DNA of 64,000 bases, taken from contig NZ_JACJTR010000013.1 of the NCBI RefSeq assembly GCF_014698795.1, forward strand, positions 62,001 through 126,000, read 5' to 3'. The notes under the pieces are model-generated. The model was not told where the DNA came from, did not search any database, and saw only the letters and a program-made list of their open reading frames with translations. The stretch's first letter is position 1. Each line of letters starts with the position of its first letter. Source of the stretch: Nostoc sp. FACHB-892. GTDB taxonomy: Bacteria; Cyanobacteriota; Cyanobacteriia; Cyanobacteriales; Nostocaceae. A program made the translations under genes and the position numbers. Of the stretch, positions 35,721-44,389 are shown piece by piece.

Positions 35721-36178
35721 CCACTGCTTGAATTCAATAAACGACCAGCCGAATTCAATAAACGACTACCCGAATTCAATAAACGACTACCCGAATTCAA
35801 TAAACGACCAGCCGAATTCAATAAACGACTACCCGAATTCAATAAACGACTACCCGAATTCAATAAACGACCAGCCGAATTCAATAAACGACCACCCGAA
35901 TTCAATATATTTATTGCATAAATTCTCAAAACCTCACCCCAAACCTGATTTACTAAGGTTTTAGCTTTAGTTTTACCCTACCCTAACCATCACTGCGATT
36001 AAGTAGGTAATCTTTGGGATTTAAGAAGAAATTCGACTTGTGTGTACACGGTAGCTTGTAAAGAGGGAGGGAATTAGATTTGTTTTTCCCCCCTTTCCAA
36101 AGGGGGATTAAGGGGGGTAAAACGCCTGTGAAATAAGTATTTGAGCTTAAGTTGACACCAATGGGCAATGCCATGCCC
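35491..36178. repeat. 688-bp interval bounded by 32-bp inverted repeats
   Basis: Positions 35491-35522 and 36147-36178 are inverted copies with 30 of 32 bases matching. Each arm contains the palindrome-like GGGCATGGCAATGCCC. Between them lie the right end of the 14-bp inverted pair, the 21-bp tandem array and a CCCCCTTTCCAAAGGGGG-type hairpin repeat at about 36085-36120. No transposase is present. Confidence 0.7.
35730..35907. repeat. Tandem array of a 21-bp unit, eight copies plus partial
   Basis: Unit GAATTCAATAAACGACYASC plus C, 21 bp, starting at 35730 and recurring every 21 bases to 35898. Copy types alternate A-B-B-A-B-B-A-C, where A has CCAGCC and B has CTACCC at the end, giving a higher-order period of 63 bp. 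Because 21 is a multiple of three, the array stays open in several frames on both strands; reading frames there (35470-35964 plus, 35696-35929 minus) are not taken as genes. Confidence 0.95.
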
Positions 36179-36286
36179 TTTATTCTGTGTATCTTCATAA
36201 AAGATTAGTATTAATTTTTGCTCAGTCCCATTATAGGTAATTTAGCGGACATGACATAACTCCTGAATTCTGGCTTGGAAGTATTC

Positions 36287-37495
36287 TTATATCAACATAC
36301 CAGCAATACAAGCGGTGATAAAACTGGCTAACAATCCGCCAATCATTGACCTTACACCCATTCGAGCTAAATCATGCTGGCGATTAGGTGCTATTCCAGT
36401 AATGCCGCCAATCGTCATTCCAATTGAACCTATATTCGCAAAATTACATAAGGCGTAAGTCGCAATAATTACTGCGCGTTGGGAAATTTTATCATTTTCA
36501 ATTAGTGCCTTCAAATCCAAAAAAGCAATAAACTCATTCAGAATTGTTTTTGTACCCAATAAAGCCCCAACTTGCCGACAATCAGCCCAAGGTACGCCCA
36601 TCAGCCAAGCTACGGGAGCCATAACAAAAGATAAAATCCACTGTAATGACAGTTGCTGTAAACCCACGAATGCCCCCAACCATCCTAGCAGGGCATTCAG
36701 CGCAGCTAATAATCCTAAAAAGGCAATAATCATTACGCCGACGTTAACAGCTAACTTCACACCATCAATTGCTCCCGTTGTAGCAGCATCAATTACATTT
36801 ACATAATTGGTTTCTACAACCGCTTTTACCTTCCCAGTTGTCTCTGAGACTTCTGTTTCTGGATACAACAGTTTTGATACCACCAACGATGTGGGAGTAG
36901 TCATAAAGAAAGCAGCAATCAGGTGTTCTGTTGGTATCCCAAAAGAAAGATATGCCCCTAGAACTCCACCTGCAATTGTGGCAAAACCACCCGTCATCAA
37001 GGCATGGAGTTCCGATTGCGTCATATTCGCTATATAAGGTTTAACCATCAGCGCCGACTCTGTTGGCCCTAAAAAAATATTACCTGCACAGGATAAAGAT
37101 TCAGAACCCGATGTTTTCATCGTCTTCATCATTACCCATGCCATCACATTTACTGCTCGCTGTAAAATACCGTAGTAATACAAAACGCTGATGAAGGCAG
37201 AGAAAAAGATAATTGTCGGCAGCACTTGGAAAGCAAAAAAATGATCCTTAAAATTTTCTCCAAAGACGAATTTTGCACCAACATCAGAAAATGCTAAAAA
37301 TTGGCTGACAATATCTCCCAGAGATTTAAACACATTCAAGCCCCAAGGAGTTTTAAGAATTACTAGCGCAAATGCAAACTCCAATCCTAAACCCCAGACC
37401 ACTATTCGCCAACGCACCGCACGACGATTAACAGAGAAAGCGTAGGATATACCGATAAAAACTAAGATTCCCAACGCAGAAATGGCGCGTTCCAT
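36287..37495 (-). CDS. Concentrative nucleoside transporter (CNT/NupC family)
   Basis: A 402-residue membrane protein of the CNT family, which imports nucleosides with Na+ or H+. Features include the N-terminal three helices, the GPTESALMVKPYIANMT segment near residue 142 that forms part of the substrate site, SFGIPTEHLIAA, and the CNFANIGSIGMTIGGITG motif near 355. About nine to ten membrane segments are visible. The frame extends to an ATG at 37534; ATG 37495, with GGGAG ahead, is the better start (MERAISALG). It stands alone. Confidence 0.92.
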   Translation of the reverse strand: MERAISALGILVFIGISYAFSVNRRAVRWRIVVWGLGLEFAFALVILKTPWGLNVFKSLGDIVSQFLAFSDVGAKFVFGENFKDHFFAFQVLPTIIFFSAFISVLYYYGILQRAVNVMAWVMMKTMKTSGSESLSCAGNIFLGPTESALMVKPYIANMTQSELHALMTGGFATIAGGVLGAYLSFGIPTEHLIAAFFMTTPTSLVVSKLLYPETEVSETTGKVKAVVETNYVNVIDAATTGAIDGVKLAVNVGVMIIAFLGLLAALNALLGWLGAFVGLQQLSLQWILSFVMAPVAWLMGVPWADCRQVGALLGTKTILNEFIAFLDLKALIENDKISQRAVIIATYALCNFANIGSIGMTIGGITGIAPNRQHDLARMGVRSMIGGLLASFITACIAGMLI

Positions 37496-37656
37496 GTTTA
37501 CTCCCGGAAGTGTATCGCAAAGGCACATGGTCACAAAGCATACACAAAAATCCGCGTGTTTTTATGGTTTTGTAGCCAATTAAGTAAGCATGAAAAAACT
37601 AAACTTAAATTTTCGTTACATATTTATAACTTTTTTTACATACTTATTTACTTAGT

Positions 37657-38481
37657 TCACTTCCATTGCACAGGATCTAATTGATAGTAACGTTGCAATT
37701 GCTCATAAAGTGCCGGATGCTTGGATAACAATTGGTGGGGCTTTTCAAAAAATGTCTCAGTCGCTACAGCAAAAAATTCTGCGGGATTTGTTGCACCATA
37801 GCTATCCATTACCGTCTTTACCCCTTGTAGAACATCATTACAAACTTGCTGATATGCTTCTGTCATCACCTTCGCCCAAATAACATAGTCTGAGTTGTGT
37901 TGCAGTATAGGAACTCCTTCAGCTTTACCATCTTCTTGATCTAACTGATGGGCGAATTCATGAAGCACAACATTACGTCCATCTTCCCAGTTATTAATGT
38001 CTTGTTTCACCTGTTCCCAAGACACTACTACTTGGTCATTTGCCCACGATTCACCCAGTCTTGCCACACGCCTTTCTTCAACAACATATTTTCCGATGGA
38101 AGCCGTTTCCTCAACAAAATAAGCATTAGGATAGACTAGAATTGAACGAAGTCTAGGGAAGTATTGCCCACGTTCATTTAATAAGAGTAAACAGGCGATC
38201 GCAGCAAGAGTCAGTTTCATTTCCTCCGTCACCTGTAATCCTTTACAACCAATAAATTGCTTTTCTGCTAAGAATACTTGAATATGTCCCTGAAGTCGTC
38301 TGATTTCATCGGGAGAGAGACACGGATAAATAGGAAGATTATTCTCAATAATTGCATTCCATAGTGGAGGAAAAGGACGGCGTTTGAGACGGTTTCTTCG
38401 CCTTTTAACTAAAACAGGATTGATTAAAATCCCGGTTATAATCAGCCCAATAATGAGAAAGACAACTATTGTTTTAATCAT
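37657..38481 (-). CDS. M90 (MtfA-like) zinc-dependent peptidase with N-terminal membrane anchor
   Basis: A 274-residue protein with one N-terminal membrane segment (residues about 4-24). The rest matches the MtfA/M90 peptidase family: the zinc motif HEFAH in VVLHEFAHQLDQEDG near 177-190, the third ligand further on, ERRVARLGESWANDQVVVSW before it, and the conserved NPAEFFAVATETFFEKPHQL near 235-255. E. coli MtfA cleaves and also sequesters the Mlc repressor; the membrane tether here suggests a different setting. Substrate unknown. Confidence 0.9.
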   Translation of the reverse strand: MIKTIVVFLIIGLIITGILINPVLVKRRRNRLKRRPFPPLWNAIIENNLPIYPCLSPDEIRRLQGHIQVFLAEKQFIGCKGLQVTEEMKLTLAAIACLLLLNERGQYFPRLRSILVYPNAYFVEETASIGKYVVEERRVARLGESWANDQVVVSWEQVKQDINNWEDGRNVVLHEFAHQLDQEDGKAEGVPILQHNSDYVIWAKVMTEAYQQVCNDVLQGVKTVMDSYGATNPAEFFAVATETFFEKPHQLLSKHPALYEQLQRYYQLDPVQWK

Positions 38482-38624
38482 TGACTTCTGAACAGATTAC
38501 ATATTTAATTCACGGTAAAACAGAAAATCTAGATAACATAATTGTTCTTGTTGTGTCTCAATAACTAAAATTTAAATGGGGCTTTTCCCTCTTTCCTAAA
38601 GTTTACTAATTCCACATATCACCA

Positions 38625-40547
38625 CTATTGGATCAGAATTATGCAAGATTGAACCTTGGTCGAAAGGGTTTTTTGAAGCCCTTGCTCAACTTTGCTAATC
38701 AGTTTATCAAAAGCTTCTTTATCTGCTGTCAATTGTTCTTGAAGAACTTTCTCTAACTCAGGCTTTATTTGCTCACACATCTCCTCGATTTTTTTATCAC
38801 TCAAAAAACTAGAACGAACCCAACTAGGTACATCTACATTCGTCTTGATTACTTCTTGAACACTCTTGCGATTTAGCTCCATTCCTGCCGCCATCACCGA
38901 AGCTCCATATACTAGGGCAATAGGCCAGGTTAAATGTCCCGTTAGTATGAGAGTGATGATGCTAGCTACAGTGCCTCCACCAATTACTACATTGACAATA
39001 AAGCCCACTGTCTCAGCCAAAATAGCATCTCCAATTCGTAGCTCTGGGTTAACAAAATTTGGGTCAATACTATCCTGGAACCTTAAGCTGCTTCTAGGTA
39101 TCTGAAACTTTCTACAGATTGGATCAGTTTGTGCGGCTAAATCGGGTTGGATTTTATTGCTAAACCAAGAAGCGCATTGATAATTAATTATCTGCACAGC
39201 GCGTTCGCTTTTGAGCCACTGTTCTGCCCGACTGATTAAAGATGTTTCTAAATCCGCTAAAGTCCGTATTTTGTTTTTTTGCCAATCTTTTAAAGCTGGT
39301 TTAACTGCGTTGACGAGCAAGCCGTCTGTCAAAGGCTTAGTTAGTGATTCGATTAACTCCGGGATATGCCTTTCAATCAAACCTTTAAGCGTATTCGAGG
39401 TAAATAGTTTGTTGACTTCTTCCTTAAAAGCAGCAGCACGCAGATCCCATCGCCCTACTCGTGCTAAACCTAGTGCAATACACCGTTCCGGTTCTGGATC
39501 GGGGCGAAGCAGCGTTTCTGGTTCGGGAAACATTTCTTGACAAAGCAAGTGGGTAAACTTCATGCGAGATGCACCACCAGTCATCAGCAGAAGTTTCGGC
39601 ACGATTCCAAGTGTTTCCAGCTTTTCTTTCGCCTCGGTTAAAGAGTCGCTAAACGATCGCACCCAGCTATGATGCCCCAGTTCCGGTAAAGGCTGCTTTA
39701 AGATTTCCTCCATCATCAATTTATTCACTTGGGGAATAAAATAAATCTGTTCGTTAATCGACTCGAAGCCACGCGCAAAAGATTCAGGATCGCTGTATAG
39801 CTGCTCATTAGAAAAATAATCTTCTTTAGCTTTGCGACAAGCAAGTTCACAACGAGCTTGGTGATGCGGATATTCCTTAAATACTTTTTCGAGTAATGCT
39901 TTTTGCTCGTGGTTGGCGAGAGTCCGGGCAAAAATAGCTTTGTCAATTAGAGATGCACCTAAAGTATTACTCCCAAAATCTATCGGGATCTCTTCTAAGC
40001 TCTTAACCAGAGTAAAATCTGTGGTTGAAGAACCAATATCGACAATTAGCACCGATGCAACAAGTTTGTCATACTCCAGTTTCCCGGCTTCTTTGGCTTG
40101 CATAAAAGCAGCCCGCGATTCGGGTACAACATTGAGTTGGGGAATACCAGCTTCTTGAAGTAGCTTTTGGTATTCTGTGCGATCGCTAATTGTCCATCCT
40201 GAAGGACAACCTATGTAAAAATAGCTACTTTCCCCACCTTCCAGTTGTTTGCTTTCTTTCAAAAGACGGTAGTAGGTTGCTACAAAAGTGCTAATTATTT
40301 CCCGATATTTGGGATCATTGTTGGGTTTTTGCTTGAAAGAAATTGTTAGTTGGGTAACGCCAGCTTGAATTAAGGCTTGTTCGCCGACAAGATAACCTAG
40401 TTTAGGGTGCCAACCAAGGGCTGTAATTTGGTTCTTCTTGTTATTAATCTCCAGCATCTGCGGGGGGTCGATGCTTTCCACTATCGCTTTAGCTACAGCC
40501 GTTTCACCGTGCCCCAAATCAAAACCGATTGTTTCTAAAATTTCCAT
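38625..40547 (-). CDS. Hsp70-like ATPase with C-terminal membrane hairpin
   Basis: A 640-residue protein. Residues 1-370 form an Hsp70/actin-type ATPase: phosphate 1 GFDLGHGETAVAKA (8-21), phosphate 2 VDIGSSTTDFTLV (169-181), adenosine motif LLMTGGASRMKF (320-331). The usual Hsp70 substrate-binding beta domain is replaced by a helical region (about 375-500) and a strongly hydrophobic, glycine-containing stretch at about 512-556 that should form a membrane hairpin, then a charged helical tail to 640. A gene for a two-span membrane protein ends 14 bp upstream, so the two probably act together at a membrane. Function unknown; it is not a normal chaperone. Confidence 0.8.
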   Translation of the reverse strand: MEILETIGFDLGHGETAVAKAIVESIDPPQMLEINNKKNQITALGWHPKLGYLVGEQALIQAGVTQLTISFKQKPNNDPKYREIISTFVATYYRLLKESKQLEGGESSYFYIGCPSGWTISDRTEYQKLLQEAGIPQLNVVPESRAAFMQAKEAGKLEYDKLVASVLIVDIGSSTTDFTLVKSLEEIPIDFGSNTLGASLIDKAIFARTLANHEQKALLEKVFKEYPHHQARCELACRKAKEDYFSNEQLYSDPESFARGFESINEQIYFIPQVNKLMMEEILKQPLPELGHHSWVRSFSDSLTEAKEKLETLGIVPKLLLMTGGASRMKFTHLLCQEMFPEPETLLRPDPEPERCIALGLARVGRWDLRAAAFKEEVNKLFTSNTLKGLIERHIPELIESLTKPLTDGLLVNAVKPALKDWQKNKIRTLADLETSLISRAEQWLKSERAVQIINYQCASWFSNKIQPDLAAQTDPICRKFQIPRSSLRFQDSIDPNFVNPELRIGDAILAETVGFIVNVVIGGGTVASIITLILTGHLTWPIALVYGASVMAAGMELNRKSVQEVIKTNVDVPSWVRSSFLSDKKIEEMCEQIKPELEKVLQEQLTADKEAFDKLISKVEQGLQKTLSTKVQSCIILIQ

Positions 40548-40561
40548 ACCCTTATTGTCTA

Positions 40562-41467
40562 TTATTCTCTAGAAGCGGAATATGCTGGCTCAATTACCCT
40601 ACCGCGCCGAATCAAGCGATCGCCTTTCAACAGAGCCGGAGTTAGAGTTACGTGATCTTTGGTATCGGGGTCGATACTTGGCTCGAAGTCAAAATAATTG
40701 CGATCGCTATGCGGGTCATTTGGTCGGTAAATTTGAGCGTTAATTCCCTGAGACATTAAAATCTGTGGTAAAAGTTTTGCAAGTTCATAAGCCATTTGGG
40801 GTTTATCAAGTTTTGATGCGCCCATTAGCCTTTGCAGAAAATTCAATAACTCTGGCAGTTCTTCTATTGCTAAGTCGCCTTCATGTTTATTCCATTCTTC
40901 TACTCTAGCTACTGCTAGGTCGATAGTGTTGAGAGCATCGCCAAGATGATCTAAAAATACTTTGCTATCAACCCGAAGTATAGGTTTAGGTAATTCCAAT
41001 AGCTCTGAAGACATAGAATTTTGCTGGCTCCTTAACTCAAGTTGAAGCACAACTTCTACCCCTAGAAGTATAGAGGTTAGTAAGATAGCCATCCATGCAC
41101 CTGGGGTAGTTTTAGTTAAAGAGAATAAAGAACTTAAGATGCCTATATAAATTAATCCTTTTAGCAGTTTTAGGATTAATCTACTGGAAAAAAACTTTGT
41201 ACTTGGGTTGGTAAATTGCTTTTGCTCTATTGGAGCAATTTGAGAATAGTTAGCCGCAGCAAGAGTAGCGATGGACTGCCGCAGGGTATCTAGGAAAAAG
41301 GAAGCCAGACGAATTTGAGCCAGATTAAGTTTTTCAATGTAAATTCTTTCGAGATTATCAAGTCGATTTTGAACCAACTTAACTATCTCCTCAATGTTGG
41401 TTGTGTTATCAATATCTGTCTGAAGTTGGTTGCGTTCTTCGTTAAAAAGTGAACTGATTGTTTTCAT
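40562..41467 (-). CDS. Two-span membrane protein, partner of Hsp70-like ATPase
   Basis: A 301-residue protein. The first about 100 residues are helical and charged (likely coiled coil, TNIEEIVKLVQNRLDNLERI). Two membrane segments follow at about 118-138 and 142-160, and then a soluble region with helical segments and a polar end containing PHSDRNYFDFEPSIDPDTKD. No named family is recognised. GrpE-like exchange factors of Hsp70 also start with a long coiled coil, so it may serve that purpose, but this is speculation. Start chosen at ATG 41467; a TTG at 41518 would extend it. Confidence 0.7.
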   Translation of the reverse strand: MKTISSLFNEERNQLQTDIDNTTNIEEIVKLVQNRLDNLERIYIEKLNLAQIRLASFFLDTLRQSIATLAAANYSQIAPIEQKQFTNPSTKFFSSRLILKLLKGLIYIGILSSLFSLTKTTPGAWMAILLTSILLGVEVVLQLELRSQQNSMSSELLELPKPILRVDSKVFLDHLGDALNTIDLAVARVEEWNKHEGDLAIEELPELLNFLQRLMGASKLDKPQMAYELAKLLPQILMSQGINAQIYRPNDPHSDRNYFDFEPSIDPDTKDHVTLTPALLKGDRLIRRGRVIEPAYSASRE

Positions 41468-41536
41468 TGCGTTGAGTAAGACTTTAATGTTACTAACAAG
41501 AGTGAAATGAGCAGACAACTACTTATTTCAACCTGT

Positions 41537-41560
41537 AATCACATGATGACTGATGTGATT
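41537..41560. promoter_or_regulatory. Palindromic site upstream of the Hsp70-like operon
   Basis: AATCACAT and ATGTGATT form a perfect 8-bp inverted repeat around eight bases, 70 bp upstream of the membrane-partner gene and 162 bp before the divergent SAM-hydrolase-like gene. Its place suits an operator; it lacks a T-run and is less likely a terminator. Confidence 0.4.
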
Positions 41561-41721
41561 AATCTAGGTTGTGTGGTTCTAGAATTTTTTGACTGGAAAA
41601 TTGCGCCTAATGTTATGTAGAAATCTTGCATATAGTTGAGATCGCACCTAGACTGCTGATGAGGCAGGTTCACTGGCTCGTTTAAACGTGCAAATTACTA
41701 CCCATCAGAAGGAGCAGCAGA

Positions 41722-42513
41722 ATGTTTATCTGCGTCATTGCAGACTACGGTACAGGAGATCCGGCATTTACAGAAGTCACACAACGTCTGCTGATGGCTT
41801 CTCCCGATGCCCAAATTCATTTGCTTTCGGTTCCAGCATTTAGTACATTGGCAACGGGATTCTGGATTGCCCAACTAGGACTCAACCCGGGCCCTAGCGA
41901 TCGCCTAATTTATCATAACTGTGCGCCTCGTCAGGATGATCCCGAAGCCCGTCGAGACAATGAAGGTGAAGGACTAACTTATGCCCTTTTACCTAATGGT
42001 GTAAAAGTAGTAGGTGTGAATGCAGGCTACACCCTCTCCTTTATCAAAGACTATACAAAGGAGTTGCGAGTGGTTAACGTTTCTCGTGGTGGATCGCAGT
42101 TTCGCTCACGGGATGTGTTTCCTCCGGCTGCGGCGGCCATTATGAATGAAGATTTTAGCCTTTTGGGAGATAGCCTGAAGAGTGAGCAAATCCCCGATGT
42201 TCCACCAGATCGAATTGCCTGGATTGATGGCTACGGCAACATTAAAACAACTATTGGGGCGCATACACTGAATTTAGAGCCTCAAAGCAAGATCGTGATC
42301 CGAATTGGAGATGTGGTGAGTGATGCAGTGTATTCTGATGGCAGCTTCAAGGTGTCTGAAGGAACTTTAGCCTTTGCTCCTGGTAGTTCCGGTTGGTCTA
42401 GAGGCGATTCAGGAGAACCATTGCGCTTTTTAGAGCTATTTCTGCGAGGAGGGAGTGCTTGGGAACGCTTTGGCCGTCCCCGTGTGAATCAGCAAGTAAC
42501 TCGAATTGCCTAA
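41722..42513 (+). CDS. SAM hydroxide adenosyltransferase-like (DUF62) protein
   Basis: A 263-residue protein resembling the chlorinase/fluorinase/DUF62 family: N-terminal strand and acidic loop FICVIADYGTGDPAFTEVTQ, then in the C-terminal domain PPDRIAWIDGYGNIKTTIG, LAFAPGSSGW and LELFLRGGSAWERFG. DUF62 enzymes hydrolyse S-adenosylmethionine to adenosine and methionine. The first motif normally reads DFG or DYGT and is kept here, but the middle of the protein is divergent, so the activity is unproven. The GGAGCAGCAGA ribosome-binding site is strong. Single gene. Confidence 0.7.
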   Translation: MFICVIADYGTGDPAFTEVTQRLLMASPDAQIHLLSVPAFSTLATGFWIAQLGLNPGPSDRLIYHNCAPRQDDPEARRDNEGEGLTYALLPNGVKVVGVNAGYTLSFIKDYTKELRVVNVSRGGSQFRSRDVFPPAAAAIMNEDFSLLGDSLKSEQIPDVPPDRIAWIDGYGNIKTTIGAHTLNLEPQSKIVIRIGDVVSDAVYSDGSFKVSEGTLAFAPGSSGWSRGDSGEPLRFLELFLRGGSAWERFGRPRVNQQVTRIA

Positions 42514-42680
42514 AATCGGGTAGTTGGTTTGCGATCGCGCTGAGGTAAGCTGTTAAGCATTTAATTTGCACATCGTCACTATCCAATTTGTTCTCCCCCT
42601 GCCTTCCAAAACGATTGATTATTTTTTTACTGAAGCTAAGTACAGCTTTGCGTAAAATCGTAGCGTTTTTAATGCAAGGG

Positions 42681-42863
42681 GATACATTGGCATTGTCAGT
42701 CGATACATTGGCATTGTTAGTCGATACATTGGCATTGTTAGTCGATGCATTAGCATTGTTAGTCGATACATTAGCATTGTTAGTCGATACATTGGCATTG
42801 TCAGTCGATGCATTGGCATTGTCAGTCGATGCATTGGCATTGTTAGTCGATGCATTGGCATTG
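42681..42863. repeat. Tandem array of a 21-bp unit, eight copies plus partial
   Basis: Unit GATRCATTRGCATTGTYAGT plus C, recurring at 42681, 42702 and every 21 bases to 42849, with three variable positions. It lies downstream of the SAM-hydrolase-like gene. The resulting open frames (42588-42893 plus and 42619-42861 minus) encode a hydrophobic LALLVDA or a MPMHRLT heptad and are considered by-products. Confidence 0.95.
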
Positions 42864-42946
42864 CAGGGTATTGAAAAAGTTAATTCCCTATGAATTAATG
42901 AAATGCTGTAATAAGTGGCCTGTGCCCCCTTGCAATCTTAATAATA

Positions 42947-43053
42947 AGTCTTTAGGCGTTGCATAAATGCGGGATGAATTGGTGGGTGAAACTATTGGTA
43001 ATTCGTTCTAAATTGGACGAAATCATCCCATGATTCAGCAACGCCAGTCTTTA
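42947..43053. mobile_element. 91-bp MITE with imperfect terminal inverted repeats and 8-bp target duplications
   Basis: The element (42955-43045) begins GGCGTTGC and ends GCAACGCC. The 23-base ends match at 17 positions. Identical AGTCTTTA octamers abut both ends (42947-42954 and 43046-43053), a target-site duplication proving insertion. The GGCGTTGC..GGGATGA end type is familiar from cyanobacterial insertion sequences. No transposase is within it, so it is non-autonomous. Confidence 0.85.
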
Positions 43054-43120
43054 ACACCAAAGAATTCTGGACGTAAAAAATCCACCAAGTCTGAGGCAAT
43101 TCCCAGTGAGTTGGGAAGCT

Positions 43121-43145
43121 TACACTGACTGCAAACCTCAGTGTA
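43121..43145 (-). terminator. Hairpin beyond the mrp operon
   Basis: TACACTGA and TCAGTGTA form a perfect 8-bp stem around nine bases, six bases after the last mrp stop codon. No T-run follows on the minus strand, so it may be a 3'-end stabilising structure rather than a full terminator. Confidence 0.45.
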
Positions 43146-43151
43146 GGTAGT

Positions 43152-43814
43152 TCACAACAATCCCCGATAACGAATAAAAACCAAAATCACCGCCCACGAC
43201 CCTAACGCGACTTTGACTGCAACTAGAATATTCAGCAAGGGGACAATTCCCCCACTCAAAAGTGCGCCCATTTCCCCGTGCGGTAACTCCACTCCAGTCA
43301 GAGTTATAGCCGCCAGTACAATGAAAACAAGAACCGAAACCTTCTCCCATGTAGCGGCGTGGTAACGCTGGTAAATCCCTTGCATCCACTCCGGTGATGA
43401 GGTAATGGCAATCAACCCGATCGCAGTTCCGCCTGCGACTCCGGCGGCAAAACCACCGCCAGGGCTGAGATGCCCCCTAATAGCTAGTTCAATACTTACC
43501 AACGCGGCAATAGTTGCTCCCAGACGCGCCAGCACAATGGATGGTTGATCCGTAAAACGATAGATCGCGCAGGACGGCTTTTCATTCGCTAGCAGAAAGT
43601 ATGCACCCATAATTGCGATCGTAAATACCACCACCTCGAAGATCGTGTCATACAACCGATTTCTGAGAATGATCACTGTTACCGCATTGGGCATACCACC
43701 ATCTTTAACAATCGATTCAACGATCGAGAAATCCGGTACAACTGGCGCTGAATTCGGCAAGACGAGCATTTTTACAAACAGCGCTATCCCTGCTGCAATG
43801 TAAATCCATTTCAT
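43152..43814 (-). CDS. mrpB: Mrp antiporter subunit B (MnhB domain) with N-terminal MbhE-like part
   Basis: A 220-residue membrane protein. The first about 90 residues (MKWIYIAAGIALFV to FTIAIMGAYFLL) resemble MbhE, the last piece of a full MrpA. The second part is the MnhB domain with the signature HLSPGGGFAAGVAGGTAIGL near residue 132. It is the last gene of the operon; its ATG overlaps the stop of the preceding gene by four bases. Confidence 0.88.
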   Translation of the reverse strand: MKWIYIAAGIALFVKMLVLPNSAPVVPDFSIVESIVKDGGMPNAVTVIILRNRLYDTIFEVVVFTIAIMGAYFLLANEKPSCAIYRFTDQPSIVLARLGATIAALVSIELAIRGHLSPGGGFAAGVAGGTAIGLIAITSSPEWMQGIYQRYHAATWEKVSVLVFIVLAAITLTGVELPHGEMGALLSGGIVPLLNILVAVKVALGSWAVILVFIRYRGLL

Positions 43815-44389
43815 TTATGCTTCTCCCCTTCAGATGCTGTATTTACATAACTCAGGATTGTCGCTGGTGATGCAAGTTCGGTTTGCATAATTTCATAGAT
43901 GCGTTTCACCCTAATGGCGGTGTGATAAAACTGTTTTTCGTCCTCACCTGTTACGTGGTTTGGATCAGTGTATTCTCGTCTGACACAGGTCGCATGGACT
44001 TCTTTATCCATCAGCGCCCGTTCCAAAGCTTGGGTATTTGGGTAGGGAACCAGTTCTAGACGCATCTGGCGTTTACGAAAAATTGTGCGTAAGTCATCCA
44101 TTAGTTGCCCAAAATGGTGTTCGTCATCTGCCTCACCTTTCAGCAACCCAAGACGCATCACCAGGGATGAACGCACTGCTACCGCGTAAAGCGTAATTGC
44201 CAGCATAGTACCCACCAATGCTTCGGTTAAAGCAACATCTGGCGCTCCTAAAACCGCATATACCAGTGCCGACACCGCTCCTAATATGCCGCGAATTACC
44301 AGCGCATGGTATGGATTGACCTGAAATACCACCATACACCCAGCCAACGGCAACAGGGCGATGATGATATAGAGATAGCTATCATTCAT
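43811..44389 (-). CDS. Mrp subunit with MbhD/DUF4040 domain (MrpA C-terminal part)
   Basis: A 192-residue protein. Residues 1-90 hold three membrane segments ending VYAVLGAPDVALTEALVGTM, the MbhD (DUF4040) signature that in classical systems is part of MrpA. A cytoplasmic part follows (LGLLKGEADDEHHFGQLMDD, VHATCVRREYTDPNH). Classical MrpA has a large NuoL-like region in front of this domain, which is missing. Start at ATG 44389, eight bases inside the mrpG end and after GAGGG, is preferred over a TTG/ATG further up. Confidence 0.82.
   Translation of the reverse strand: MNDSYLYIIIALLPLAGCMVVFQVNPYHALVIRGILGAVSALVYAVLGAPDVALTEALVGTMLAITLYAVAVRSSLVMRLGLLKGEADDEHHFGQLMDDLRTIFRKRQMRLELVPYPNTQALERALMDKEVHATCVRREYTDPNHVTGEDEKQFYHTAIRVKRIYEIMQTELASPATILSYVNTASEGEKHK

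Noticed and set aside
35730..35907. CRISPR array
   Set aside because: The repeats follow each other without unique spacers and the unit is only 21 bp; no cas genes are nearby.
35696..35964. Open frames across the 21-bp array on both strands as repeat proteins
   Set aside because: A 21-bp period keeps any stop-free frame open; both strands are open, there is no ribosome-binding site, and flanks show no coding character.
42588..42893. LALLVDA or MPMHRLT repeat protein at the second array
   Set aside because: Same reason: the period is a multiple of three and both strands are open.
43138..43389. 83-residue minus-strand gene overlapping mrpB
   Set aside because: Out-of-frame shadow of mrpB, whose MnhB signature is clear.
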